Part shown: piece after piece, positions 42,982 to 50,421 of the stretch
Layout: every line of letters starts with the position of its first letter
How positions within the stretch are numbered: position 1 is the first letter of the stretch
Assembly (NCBI GenBank): GCA_965217625.1
Contig: OZ244557.1
Coordinates: forward strand, 1,860,001-1,924,000
Origin: TK10-74A sp965217625
Lineage (GTDB): Bacteria; Chloroflexota; Dehalococcoidia; Bin125
Direction: 5' to 3'
DNA length: 64,000 nucleotides
The notes under the pieces: model-generated
What the model saw: only the letters and a program-made list of their open reading frames with translations
What the model was told of the DNA's origin: nothing
The model's database searches: none
Program-made: the position numbers and the translations under genes

Positions 42982-45375
42982 CTACGTGACCATCGGGCGG
43001 ATCCCCCAATAGTTGAAGTGATCCCGCCGCGTGCCGTAGTTGATCCACTCCAGGTTCTTCCGCATGACGCCCGTACTGACGGGCTCGATGAGGAAGAGGA
43101 ATATCGCTTGCTCGTAGACGGCAACAGCGAGTTCGTTGATCTTCTTCGCGCGCTCGGCCGGGTCGAACGCGTTCTTCTGCGCGTCGACCAGCTCCTGGAT
43201 GTTGGAGTCCGGGACTTGCCCCATCGCGATCGAGCCGCCCGCGGACACCTCCGCGTTGATGAAGCTGGCCGGATCCGGGTTGTGGTTCGCGAAGTAGAAG
43301 TGCATCCCCGGCGCCTCGTGGATGCCGTCGTCGCCAATCGACCCCAAGCGCGGCCGGAAGACGGCATGGACATCGGCCTGGAAGTCGGACGTGATGCCGA
43401 TCTTCTCCAGGTCCTGCGCGACCGCCAGCCCGGCCTCCTCCGTGCCGGCGTAGGTGCCCTTGTGGACCCACATGGGGGTGTGGAAGCCGTCCGCGTAGCC
43501 GGCCTCGGCCATCAAGGCGCGCGCCTTGTCCGGGTTGTACTCGTAGGTCAGCTCCCCCTTCTGTTCGTCCGTCAGGGAGCCGAACGCGCCTGACGGAACC
43601 CCGTAGTTGCGTTCCTCCTTGCCGGTGAGGGACCCGATGATCGCGTCGATGTTGACGGCGTGGTTGATCGCCCGGCGCACGCGGAGGTCCTGGAACGGCG
43701 TCGATCCGTCGGCCAGCGGGCGCAACGTGTTGAAGAACATTTGCCAGTTGTCGGCCCAGGGGCTGTACAGCACATTGAAATCATCGCTGTCGAGGAAGTT
43801 CTCCGCCAGGTCCACCGGCAGGGCCATCGCCAAGTCGATCTCGTCGGCCTCCAGCGCGGCCACGCGGCTGATCGGCTCCGGCCGCACGATCTGCTGCATC
43901 TTCTTGATCCAGGGCTTGTGCTGGCGGGTCGTCGAGCCGGCCTCGACGTGGTAGTCCTCGTAGCGCACACTCGTCACCTGATCGTCCGCCCCGTACGACA
44001 CGAGCTTGAAGGGGCCGCTGGCCACCGAGAAGGTGTTGTACGCCCGGTCGCCGATCTCCTCGACGATGTGCTTCGGGACCACCAACCCGCCCGTCCCCAT
44101 CAAGCCAAACGCCGACGCGTCCGCTCGCATCGGGAAGTGCACGGTTCGCTCGTCCACCACGGTGATCTCGCCCTGGACGGCGGCGGTGATGTAGGTGGCG
44201 CGGGCGTCGAATTTGCCGTCGGGGTTGTAGGGGGCAATACCGGAAATGCGATCGTAGCTGAACTTAACGTCCGCGGCGGTCACGGGCGCGCCGTCATGGA
44301 ACCTCTGGCCCGGCTTGACGTTGAACACAGCCTCCGTGTAGTCGTCCGCGACCCATTCGAAGGCCCCCATGTTCGCCACGAGTTCCCTTGAGTACTGGTC
44401 ATACTGCATGCATTGGTCGTAGTGCATCCACGTCTGAGGCCCGTTGCCGCCTCCCGGCCCCCCGATGTCGGTGCCGCCCGCCGCCTGCGCGATACCGGCT
44501 CGCACCGTGGCGTTCAGGTCGGTGGAGCCCACGGCCGGGCCCTCCGGCTCCGCCGCCGCCATGGCCGCGCTCTCGGCGGCCTCCTGGGCCGCGTCGGCGG
44601 CCTCCTCGGCCGCGGCGACGGCTGCGGCCGCGGTCTCAGCCGCGGCCTCGGCGACGGCCTCGGCGGTGGCGGCGGTCTCCGCGGCGGTGGCGGCGGCCTG
44701 GCCCGCGGCGGCGGACGCCTCCCCGGCGGCAGCCGCAGCGGCGGCCGCGGCCTCGGCGGCGGCGTCGATGGCGGCCTGGGCGGCCTCCGCGGTGGCCGTG
44801 CCGGCCTCGACGGCGGCAGCCGCGTCGCGGGCGGCCTGGGCGGCGGCCTCGGCGGCCTCGGACGCCGCGGCGGCGACGGCGGCGGCAGCCTGATCACCAG
44901 CCGCGGATGCGGCGGCGGCCGCGTCGGCGGCAGCCGCGGCGGCGGCTTCCGCGGCGGCGGCCGCGTTGGCGGCGTCCTCCGACTCGGCCGCCTCGGCGGC
45001 CAGGGCGGCGGCGGCATCGGCGGCGCTGGCGGCCTGCGAGGCGGCGGCGGAGGCCTCGCCTGCGGCGTCTGCCGCGTCGGCCGCGGCGTCGGCTGCCCCG
45101 GCCGCGGCGTCTGCCGCGTCGGCCGCGACGGCGGCCGCGGCCTCCGAGTCGGCGGCGCGCGCCTCGCCGGCGGCGACGGCCGCGGCGGCGGCCTCTTCCG
45201 CGGCCGCGGCGGCCCGTTCGGCCGCCACGGCCCCGGCGTCGGGCCCGTCGTCGTCGCCGCAGCCGACGAGCGCAAGGCCGGCCGCTCCAACGCCAGCCTT
45301 CGCGCTGGCTCCCAACATGGTGCGACGCGAGATCTTTCGCTGTCGCAGGGCGGTCCAATAGTTACGGTCGCTCAT
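42982..45375 (-). CDS. Tat lipoprotein, family 5 ABC solute-binding protein (SBP1) with long Ala-rich linker
   Basis: A 797-residue peptide/nickel-type binding protein. The N-terminus MSDRNYWTALRQRKISRRTM carries a twin-arginine motif, a hydrophobic core and a lipobox ending LVGC39. About 225 residues of Ala with Glu/Asp (about 49-275) follow, likely a long helical spacer. The SBP_bac_5 fold comes after (FNVKPGQRFHDGAPVTAADVKF overlap region, ASGPFKLVSY, RVRRAINHAVNIDAIIG, YNPDKARALMAEAGY). No permease or ATPase gene is adjacent. The gene is reversed within the dap cluster and bracketed by repeat copies B and C. Confidence 0.9.
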   Translation of the reverse strand: MSDRNYWTALRQRKISRRTMLGASAKAGVGAAGLALVGCGDDDGPDAGAVAAERAAAAAEEAAAAAVAAGEARAADSEAAAAVAADAADAAAGAADAAADAADAAGEASAAASQAASAADAAAALAAEAAESEDAANAAAAAEAAAAAAADAAAAASAAGDQAAAAVAAAASEAAEAAAQAARDAAAAVEAGTATAEAAQAAIDAAAEAAAAAAAAAGEASAAAGQAAATAAETAATAEAVAEAAAETAAAAVAAAEEAADAAQEAAESAAMAAAEPEGPAVGSTDLNATVRAGIAQAAGGTDIGGPGGGNGPQTWMHYDQCMQYDQYSRELVANMGAFEWVADDYTEAVFNVKPGQRFHDGAPVTAADVKFSYDRISGIAPYNPDGKFDARATYITAAVQGEITVVDERTVHFPMRADASAFGLMGTGGLVVPKHIVEEIGDRAYNTFSVASGPFKLVSYGADDQVTSVRYEDYHVEAGSTTRQHKPWIKKMQQIVRPEPISRVAALEADEIDLAMALPVDLAENFLDSDDFNVLYSPWADNWQMFFNTLRPLADGSTPFQDLRVRRAINHAVNIDAIIGSLTGKEERNYGVPSGAFGSLTDEQKGELTYEYNPDKARALMAEAGYADGFHTPMWVHKGTYAGTEEAGLAVAQDLEKIGITSDFQADVHAVFRPRLGSIGDDGIHEAPGMHFYFANHNPDPASFINAEVSAGGSIAMGQVPDSNIQELVDAQKNAFDPAERAKKINELAVAVYEQAIFLFLIEPVSTGVMRKNLEWINYGTRRDHFNYWGIRPMVT

Positions 45376-45440
45376 GGCAAGTTCCTTCCTGGATTCCGGG
45401 CTGGCCTCATGTGGGACGGCCCGGTGCCGGAGCTGCCCAT

Positions 45441-45462
45441 AGTATAGATCGGGGGGGGGGGG
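45441..45462 (-). promoter_or_regulatory. -10-like box beside a 12-base homopolymer, SBP1 upstream
   Basis: On the minus strand TATACT (45441-45446) is preceded after four bases by an uninterrupted run of 12 C (12 G at 45451-45462 on plus). No -35 box is at the expected spot. The tract could vary in length by slippage. Confidence 0.35.
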
Positions 45463-45480
45463 AGTGGGGCAATCGATTTT

Positions 45481-45539
45481 AGGTAACGGAAGTGTAAAAT
45501 TATTTTTACGCCCGTTGACGAGGGGTTTTGTGTGCGCTT
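45481..45539 (-). promoter_or_regulatory. Upstream block conserved between SBP1 and SBP2
   Basis: Reading on the minus strand, AAGCG-ACACAAA-CCCCTCGTCAACGGGCG, then TTTACAC and GTTACC, agree almost base for base with 57199-57251 before SBP2. It lies 105-165 bases before the start codon. It may be a regulator site or simply part of the copied cassette. Confidence 0.65.
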
Positions 45540-45566
45540 AGGGCGGCGGGGCGGGCGGCGGGAACC

Positions 45567-45625
45567 GCACCCCCTAACCCCCTCTCCATCTGAAGCGATG
45601 GAGAGGGGGAACCGGAGGGGAGGTT
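45567..45625 (+). repeat. Dispersed palindromic repeat, copy C
   Basis: Arms 45578-45590 and 45597-45609 around loop TGAAGC, with GCACCCCCTAAC before and ACCGGAGGGG after. It lies upstream of SBP1, inverted relative to copy B. Confidence 0.88.
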
Positions 45626-45728
45626 CCGCCCGCCGCACGCCGTCGTATCGGAAGCAGGGGGTGAGGTCGCCCGGCCGCCGTGAACGCATCGCGGGTTACG
45701 TCTGGCCGGCGCCGACGGGTGGCGCGCG

Positions 45729-45758
45729 TTGATACGGCGGAACGGCCGGCCGTATGAT
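45729..45758 (+). promoter_or_regulatory. Promoter of asd-dapA
   Basis: TTGATA (45729-45734), 18 bases, TATGAT (45753-45758): the best sigma-70-type pair in the region, 118 bases before the asd start. Its presence means asd does not depend on dapB transcription. Confidence 0.55.
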
Positions 45759-45875
45759 CCCCTCTCAGCGGCTGATATCCGCCGGTTCCGCCCCATCGTC
45801 GCGTCCAGCAGCCCGATGCCGCGTCCGACGGCGCCGGCGGCCTGCGCCGGCGGCCTGAGACACGAGGAAGGTTCC

Positions 45876-46892
45876 ATGCCCCGAGAGTTGACCGTCGCCC
45901 TGGTCGGCGCGAGCGGCGTCGTGGGGACGGAGTTCCTGCGCACCATGGAGGAGCGGGCGCTGCCCGTGAAGGAGTTGCGCCTGCTCGCCACGCAGCGCTC
46001 CGCCGGGCAGACGCGGCGCTTCCGGGGCGAGGAGCTGACCATCGCGGAGACGACGCCGGACGCGTTCCGGGGCGCGGACATCGCCTTCATCTCGGCCAGC
46101 ACGGCGGCCTCCCAGGCGTTGTGCCCGATCGCGCGGGACGCGGGCGCCATCGCCTTCGATGACTCGTCGGCGTTCCGGCAGCGCCCGGACGTGCCGCTCG
46201 TCGTGCCGGAGGTCAACCCGGAGGACCTGCGCGACCACCGCGGCATCATCGCGACGCCGAATTGCAGCACCGTGCCGCTGGTGCTGACGCTGGCGCCGCT
46301 GATGGCCCGGCGTCGCGTGACGCGCGTGATCGCCGATACGTATCAATCGACGTCGGGCGCGGGCACGGCGGCGATGGCGGAGCTGGCCGGCCAGGTGCGG
46401 GCGCTGGCCGCGGAGCAGCCCGTGACGATCGCGAACTTCCCCAAGCAGATCGCCTACAACGCGATCCCGCAGGTGGATGCGTTCCTGGAGAGCGGCTACA
46501 CCAAGGAGGAGTGGAAGATGCTGGTGGAGAGCCGCAAGATCCTGCATCAGCCGGATCTGCCGCTCAGCGCCACCTGCGTGCGCATCCCCACGCTCGTCTC
46601 GCACGCCATCGCGGCGCACGTCGATTTCGACGCCCCGCTGGCCGCGGCCGAGGCGCGTACGCTGTGGGCCGCGCAGCCGGGCCTGACCGTCGTCGACGAC
46701 CCCCTGCACGGCGGCTATCCCACCCCGCTAGACTGCGCGGCCCAGGATGCGGTGTTCGTAGGACGGGCGCGGCAGGACGTGTCGAACCCCAACGGGCTCG
46801 CCTTCTGGTGTGTGACGGACAATCTGCGCAAGGGCGCCGCCCTCAACATGGTGCAGATGGTGGAGTGGATGCTGGCCGACGGCTGCCTCTAG
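45876..46892 (+). CDS. asd: Aspartate-semialdehyde dehydrogenase
   Basis: A 338-residue NADP enzyme reducing aspartyl phosphate, shared by lysine, threonine and methionine synthesis. VALVGASGVVGTEFLR is the dinucleotide loop; the catalytic Cys is in ATPNCSTVPLV, with FPKQIAYNAIPQVD, the substrate Arg and His region RIPTLVSHAIAAHVDF. GAGGAAGG precedes the ATG. dapA follows after 49 bases. Confidence 0.93.
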   Translation: MPRELTVALVGASGVVGTEFLRTMEERALPVKELRLLATQRSAGQTRRFRGEELTIAETTPDAFRGADIAFISASTAASQALCPIARDAGAIAFDDSSAFRQRPDVPLVVPEVNPEDLRDHRGIIATPNCSTVPLVLTLAPLMARRRVTRVIADTYQSTSGAGTAAMAELAGQVRALAAEQPVTIANFPKQIAYNAIPQVDAFLESGYTKEEWKMLVESRKILHQPDLPLSATCVRIPTLVSHAIAAHVDFDAPLAAAEARTLWAAQPGLTVVDDPLHGGYPTPLDCAAQDAVFVGRARQDVSNPNGLAFWCVTDNLRKGAALNMVQMVEWMLADGCL

Positions 46893-46941
46893 GCGCCGGA
46901 CAGCGCACGGTTCCCCAGGCGGGAACGGCAGGAGCGCCGCG

Positions 46942-47853
46942 ATGACCGACTTCGCAGATTTTGGCCGCGTCTTTACCGCCATGGTCACGCCCATGCGCGA
47001 CGACGGCTCCGTCGACCTGGACCAGGCGACGGCGCTGGCGACGGCGCTGCTGGAGAACGGCAGCGACGGGCTCGTGATCTGCGGCACGACGGGTGAGGCG
47101 TCGACGCTGGAGTTCGAGGAGGAGCGGTCGCTGTTCAGCGCGATCCTGCCGGTCTGCCGGGCGCATGGCGCGGCGCTGGTCGCGGGGACCGGGTCGAACA
47201 GCACCCGCACGGCGATCGAGAGCTCGCGGCGCGCCGAGTCGATCGGCGTCGACGGGCTGCTGCTGGTCGTGCCGTACTACAACAAGCCGTCGCAAGAGGG
47301 CATGTACCGGCATTTCCGCGCGATCGCGGAGTCGGTCACGCTGCCCTGCATTCTCTACAACGTGCCCAGCCGCACGGGCGTCACGATGAGCGCGGCGACG
47401 CAGTTGCGGCTGGGCCGGGAGGTGTCGAACATCCAGGGGACCAAGGAGGCCAGCGGCGACCTGGACCTGGTCGGCGCGATCATTGAGGGCGCGCCGGACG
47501 GCTTCCGCGTCTGGAGCGGCAACGACGGCGACACGCTGCCGATCCTGGCGATGGGGGGCTACGGCGTGATCAGCGTCGTCTCGCACCTGGCCGGGCGTCA
47601 GGTGCGCGCGATGATCGACGGCTTCCTGGCCGGCCGTCGCGACGAGGCCGCGGCGATCCATCGGCGCCTGCAGCCGCTGACCAACAGCCTGTTTCTGGAG
47701 GGCAACCCCGTGCCGGTGAAGTACGCGCTCAACCAAAGCGGGTTCCGCGTGGGGCCCACGCGCCTGCCGCTGGTCGCGCCGGCGGCCGCCGTCCGCGCCC
47801 GCATCGACGCCGAACTCGCGGGCGCCCAGATCGACCTGCCGGCCCGCGTCTAA
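46942..47853 (+). CDS. dapA: 4-Hydroxy-tetrahydrodipicolinate synthase
   Basis: A 303-residue Schiff-base aldolase joining pyruvate and aspartate semialdehyde. VTPMRDDGSVDLD, the threonine pair in CGTTGEASTL, the Tyr in YNVPSRTGV and the Schiff-base Lys in GTKEASGDLD are present. It follows asd in the same unit; dapB on the other side of SBP1 catalyses the next step. Confidence 0.95.
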   Translation: MTDFADFGRVFTAMVTPMRDDGSVDLDQATALATALLENGSDGLVICGTTGEASTLEFEEERSLFSAILPVCRAHGAALVAGTGSNSTRTAIESSRRAESIGVDGLLLVVPYYNKPSQEGMYRHFRAIAESVTLPCILYNVPSRTGVTMSAATQLRLGREVSNIQGTKEASGDLDLVGAIIEGAPDGFRVWSGNDGDTLPILAMGGYGVISVVSHLAGRQVRAMIDGFLAGRRDEAAAIHRRLQPLTNSLFLEGNPVPVKYALNQSGFRVGPTRLPLVAPAAAVRARIDAELAGAQIDLPARV

Positions 47854-47881
47854 GCCCGGCCGCCCGAGCCGCCCGAGTCAG

Positions 47882-48424
47882 ATGAGTCGCGTGGCGGAGC
47901 GCCCCTCTCGCTTCGACGCCTGGGATCCGCCGCAGGGCCGCCTGGAGGCGCTCGCCTTCGCGCTCTTCACCACGCGGCGCACGCTCACGCAGACCCTGGT
48001 CGGCCTGACCGATGCGCAGCTGTGGTCGCCGGGCCGCGACGGGCGCCCGGCCGGGGCCGTCGCCCGGTCGGCCTGGGACCGCGAGTTTCACTGGCTCTGG
48101 CCCCTCGACGTCGAGGCGCCGGCGCTGCCCGTCACGCCGACGCTGGTGGAGGTGCTGTACGCGCTCGTCCGGCATCGCGCGGTCAGCGAGGAGCTGTTGA
48201 TGGCGGCGTCGGACGCGGACCTGGAACGGCCGCACCGCTCGCGCGCCACGCGGGACGCCCCGCGCAGCCTGGCCGAGGTGCTGGCGTTCGTCGCGGGCGC
48301 GGAACTGGCCGATGCGGAGCGTCTGGCCGCGCGCCGGTTGGAGGTCGAGCCGGACTGGCCCGGCGTGGATGAGTTGCTGACCCGCGCCCGCGGCGCGGTC
48401 GCGGCGCTGGTCGCGGAGGGCTGA
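47882..48424 (+). CDS. Conserved hypothetical, DinB-like helical protein
   Basis: A 180-residue, mostly helical protein. FALFTTRRTLTQTLVGLTDAQ near the start, WDREFHWLWPLD and the later LVRHRAVSEELLMAAS resemble the four-helix DinB superfamily, but the metal-binding His triad is not clear. I do not claim a function. Its stop codon shares a base with the start of the selenocysteine glutaredoxin (TGATG), so they are translationally coupled. Confidence 0.6.
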   Translation: MSRVAERPSRFDAWDPPQGRLEALAFALFTTRRTLTQTLVGLTDAQLWSPGRDGRPAGAVARSAWDREFHWLWPLDVEAPALPVTPTLVEVLYALVRHRAVSEELLMAASDADLERPHRSRATRDAPRSLAEVLAFVAGAELADAERLAARRLEVEPDWPGVDELLTRARGAVAALVAEG

Positions 48425-48666
48425 TGCGCGTCGTCCTCTGGACCCACGAGCGTTGAAGCGCCTGCCGGGTGGTCAAGAAGTTTCTTGACGAGCGGGCGGT
48501 GTCGTACGAGGTGCGGCGCGTCGGCGTGGATGCGGCGGCGGGCGCGGCGTTCCAGTCCCGCGGCTGGCGTCTGCCGCCCGTCGTCGAGATCGGGAACGCC
48601 GTCGTGGAGGGCTACGACCCGCAGCGCCTGGAGTCGCTGCTCGATGGGGCGGAGCCCGCCGGCTGA
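48424..48666 (+). CDS. Probable selenocysteine-containing glutaredoxin (in-frame TGA at codon 11)
   Basis: An 80-residue glutaredoxin if TGA at 48454-48456 is read as selenocysteine (U): MRVVLWTHER-U-SAC-RVVKKFLDERAV. Glutaredoxins have CxxC at exactly this place (before the first helix, KKFLDE), so U replaces the first redox Cys to give UxxC. The rest is normal: YEVRRVGVD, the cis-Pro loop RLPPVVEIGN and VVEGYDPQRLESLL. The ATG overlaps the upstream stop, which supports the start. A stem-loop follows the TGA at the spacing bacterial SECIS elements need. A standard caller would begin at GTG 48469, losing the active site. A Cys-to-stop mutation or base error is the alternative. Confidence 0.72.
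48472..48489 (+). promoter_or_regulatory. SECIS-like hairpin downstream of the TGA codon
   Basis: GTCAAGAA, GT, TTCTTGAC: perfect 8-bp inverted repeat starting 15 bases after the TGA; in practice a 7-bp stem with loop AGUU. A G is in the first two loop positions and the loop is about 22 bases from the TGA, matching the published bacterial SECIS spacing. The stem is AU-rich for this genome. Confidence 0.55.
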
Positions 48667-48673
48667 GCCGCGG

Positions 48674-49240
48674 CTACTCCGGCGTGCCCTCGCCGGGGAC
48701 GATCGTGGCGGGCAGGGGCAGGGTCTGCAGCCAGGCGTGCACGTGCGCGACATCCTGGTCGGTGATCAGGTCGGTCGGCTGGTGGGGCATGAGTTCGCGC
48801 GGGTTGCGGTACTGGTCGATCTGCTGGGCGAGGGTGAAGCCCGTCTGCGCGATCGTGGGGCCGATACCGCCCTCGCCGGTCTCGCCGTGGCAGGCTTGGC
48901 AGCCGTTCTGGAAGAAGAGTTGCTGGCCGATGGTGGGGTCGCCCGGCACGAGCTCGGCGGGGGGCGGCGTATCGGCGTCGACCTCCTCCACCTCCGGGGC
49001 CTCGGCGCCCTCCGCTTCCAGGCGGATGCGAAGCGGGTCCGTCTCGTCGAGGTCGGCGAGGGTGATGCGTCCGGAGTCGAGCTGTGCGATCACGGCCTCT
49101 TCGGCGCCCGCGCGCGCGATGTTGGCGTCCTTGGCGCCGGCCTTGTCGATCGCGAAGCCGGCCAGCGCGATGATCCCCGCGCCGAGCAGGCCGAAGACCA
49201 TGGTGAGCCAGAAGGAGTGGGGAATCCCCCGCGACGGCAT
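48674..49240 (-). CDS. Membrane-anchored c-type cytochrome
   Basis: A 188-residue protein with an N-terminal membrane helix (VFGLLGAGIIALAGFAI), an acidic linker, and one cytochrome c domain: haem motif CQACH at residues 114-118 and the distal Met in PRELMPHQP. It likely carries electrons on the outer face of the membrane. ResB, needed for such haem attachment, is encoded at 13.5 kb. No oxidase gene is adjacent. Confidence 0.9.
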   Translation of the reverse strand: MPSRGIPHSFWLTMVFGLLGAGIIALAGFAIDKAGAKDANIARAGAEEAVIAQLDSGRITLADLDETDPLRIRLEAEGAEAPEVEEVDADTPPPAELVPGDPTIGQQLFFQNGCQACHGETGEGGIGPTIAQTGFTLAQQIDQYRNPRELMPHQPTDLITDQDVAHVHAWLQTLPLPATIVPGEGTPE

Positions 49241-49366
49241 GGCGACCCTTCGCGCCGGTCCACTGGGGCGCCTGCGGAGGCCAGGCGCGCGCGCATGGAT
49301 GGGCGCGCCCCATGGTAGCGAAGGCCCCGCTTTGCGGAAACCGTCACAATGTGCGTGGTGGATGCG

Positions 49367-49945
49367 CTATCGGGGGTCTTGGGTCTGGAAAGCGTCGAAG
49401 CGGGCTTGGCCGTCGCCCAGCACGTCCTGCCAGTCGGGGATCGCGGGCGTCACCCCCATGTCGCGGATCAAGAACGCGACCACCTGCTCGATGGAGACGC
49501 GGGCGCCGGTCGGGATGTGGAGGTCGACGCCCTTGCCTTGTGGGTCGGGGACCGCGACGTGGACGTGGGGTGCGGGCCAGTTCGGATCATCCCGGTTCCA
49601 GTGCCAGCGGATCAGCGCCTCCGCGCTTTCGATCTCCGGGCGATCGTAGACGGCGTAGGTGTAGCTTGCGGTGCTGATCTTCCACTCCCCGCCGTAGCGC
49701 GGATCGGGAACGACGAGGCCGGTCTGGAGGACTCGGAGATAGAGCCCGGGGCCCGCCGCGGTGTTGAGCTTGATCGGTTCAACGGCCGTCCGAAGGGCGA
49801 CCGCGTTCCCACCGGGCCGAATCACTCGGCAGAAGACGTTCGCATCCAGACACGACAGCGCGCGCTGGATGAAGTGGGCGTACCGATCCAGTGCCTCAGC
49901 TTGCGTCGAAGCCTTCTGCCTCCACGCATCCGGTGTAGGAGTCAC
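49367..49945 (-). CDS. Hypothetical protein, possible toxin of a two-gene module
   Basis: A 192-residue protein not confidently recognised. LNTAAGPGLYLRVLQTGLVV, YAVYDRPEIESAEALIRWHW and APHVHVAVPDPQGKGVDLHIP lead to a helix (SIEQVVAFLIRDMG). The HxH followed by a helix recalls DUF6516/TumE-like toxins, but this is weak. The GTG at 49945 overlaps the end of the small upstream gene by 50 bases, which fits an antitoxin-toxin pair. Confidence 0.45.
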   Translation of the reverse strand: MTPTPDAWRQKASTQAEALDRYAHFIQRALSCLDANVFCRVIRPGGNAVALRTAVEPIKLNTAAGPGLYLRVLQTGLVVPDPRYGGEWKISTASYTYAVYDRPEIESAEALIRWHWNRDDPNWPAPHVHVAVPDPQGKGVDLHIPTGARVSIEQVVAFLIRDMGVTPAIPDWQDVLGDGQARFDAFQTQDPR

Positions 49946-50117
49946 CGACGAGCGCCTCCACGTAGTCCCGCGTGGCGTGCGGGACGGGCGGGAGAGTCCC
50001 CGCCGCCCGAGCAACGCGGAACTCTTCGAGCGACATGTTGTACACCCGCCGCACGTCCTCGCGCAGAACCTCGACGGTTTCTTCGGGTGTGATGTCCCAG
50101 ACTCCCTCTCTGACCAT
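49896..50117 (-). CDS. Small antitoxin-like protein, paralog 1
   Basis: A 73-residue helical protein. REDVRRVYNMSLEEFR and ARAAGTLPPVPHATRDYVE are shared with the 73-residue product encoded just upstream (50163-50384). Size, charge and overlap with the following 192-residue gene suggest the antitoxin of a pair. No known DNA-binding motif is visible. Confidence 0.6.
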   Translation of the reverse strand: MVREGVWDITPEETVEVLREDVRRVYNMSLEEFRVARAAGTLPPVPHATRDYVEALVGDSYTGCVEAEGFDAS

Positions 50118-50162
50118 GACGCCCTCTCTCAGTGGATGGGATGACGGTACCGACCCCGCGCC

Positions 50163-50384
50163 TCAGTCCCAGTCCATCTCTCGCCACTCCGGTGAGTTGA
50201 CGAGGTTGTCGCAGAGCAACATCTCCACGTAGTCCCGCGCGGCATTGGGGACGCTCGGGAGGGTTCCCGCCGCCCGCGCGCTGCGGTACTCCTCGAGCGA
50301 CATGTTGTAGACCCGGCGCACTTCCTCGCGCTGGACTTCGATCGACTCCTCCCGTGTGAGGATGATGACGTTCTCGCTGACCAT
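50163..50384 (-). CDS. Small antitoxin-like protein, paralog 2
   Basis: A 73-residue paralog of its neighbour: REEVRRVYNMSLEEYR and ARAAGTLPSVPNAARDYVE, with N- and C-termini diverged (ends EWREMDWD). It has no toxin-like partner of its own. The pair arose by tandem duplication followed by divergence. Confidence 0.6.
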   Translation of the reverse strand: MVSENVIILTREESIEVQREEVRRVYNMSLEEYRSARAAGTLPSVPNAARDYVEMLLCDNLVNSPEWREMDWD

Positions 50385-50421
50385 GACGGCTACTCCTAGC
50401 TCACACGGATCATACAGCGCG

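Larger units (their letters stand above)
45376..45875. other. 500-base divergent region between SBP1 and asd
   Basis: Holds the conserved SBP leader, the G12 tract, the conserved upstream block, repeat copy C, another partial repeat flank (45656-45668) and the asd promoter. No gene seen. Confidence 0.7.

Noticed and set aside
44550..45260. Ala-rich region of SBP1 as a frameshift or assembly artefact
   Set aside because: The same composition follows the lipobox in SBP2 and the frame continues into an intact binding domain.
42922..45625. Composite transposon or IS element around SBP1
   Set aside because: No transposase or terminal target duplication is visible; I describe it only as repeat-bracketed.
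48424..48666. Glutaredoxin as a plain pseudogene
   Set aside because: Considered, but the single stop is exactly at the redox Cys, the rest of the frame is intact, and a SECIS-like hairpin follows; pseudogene remains the fallback.
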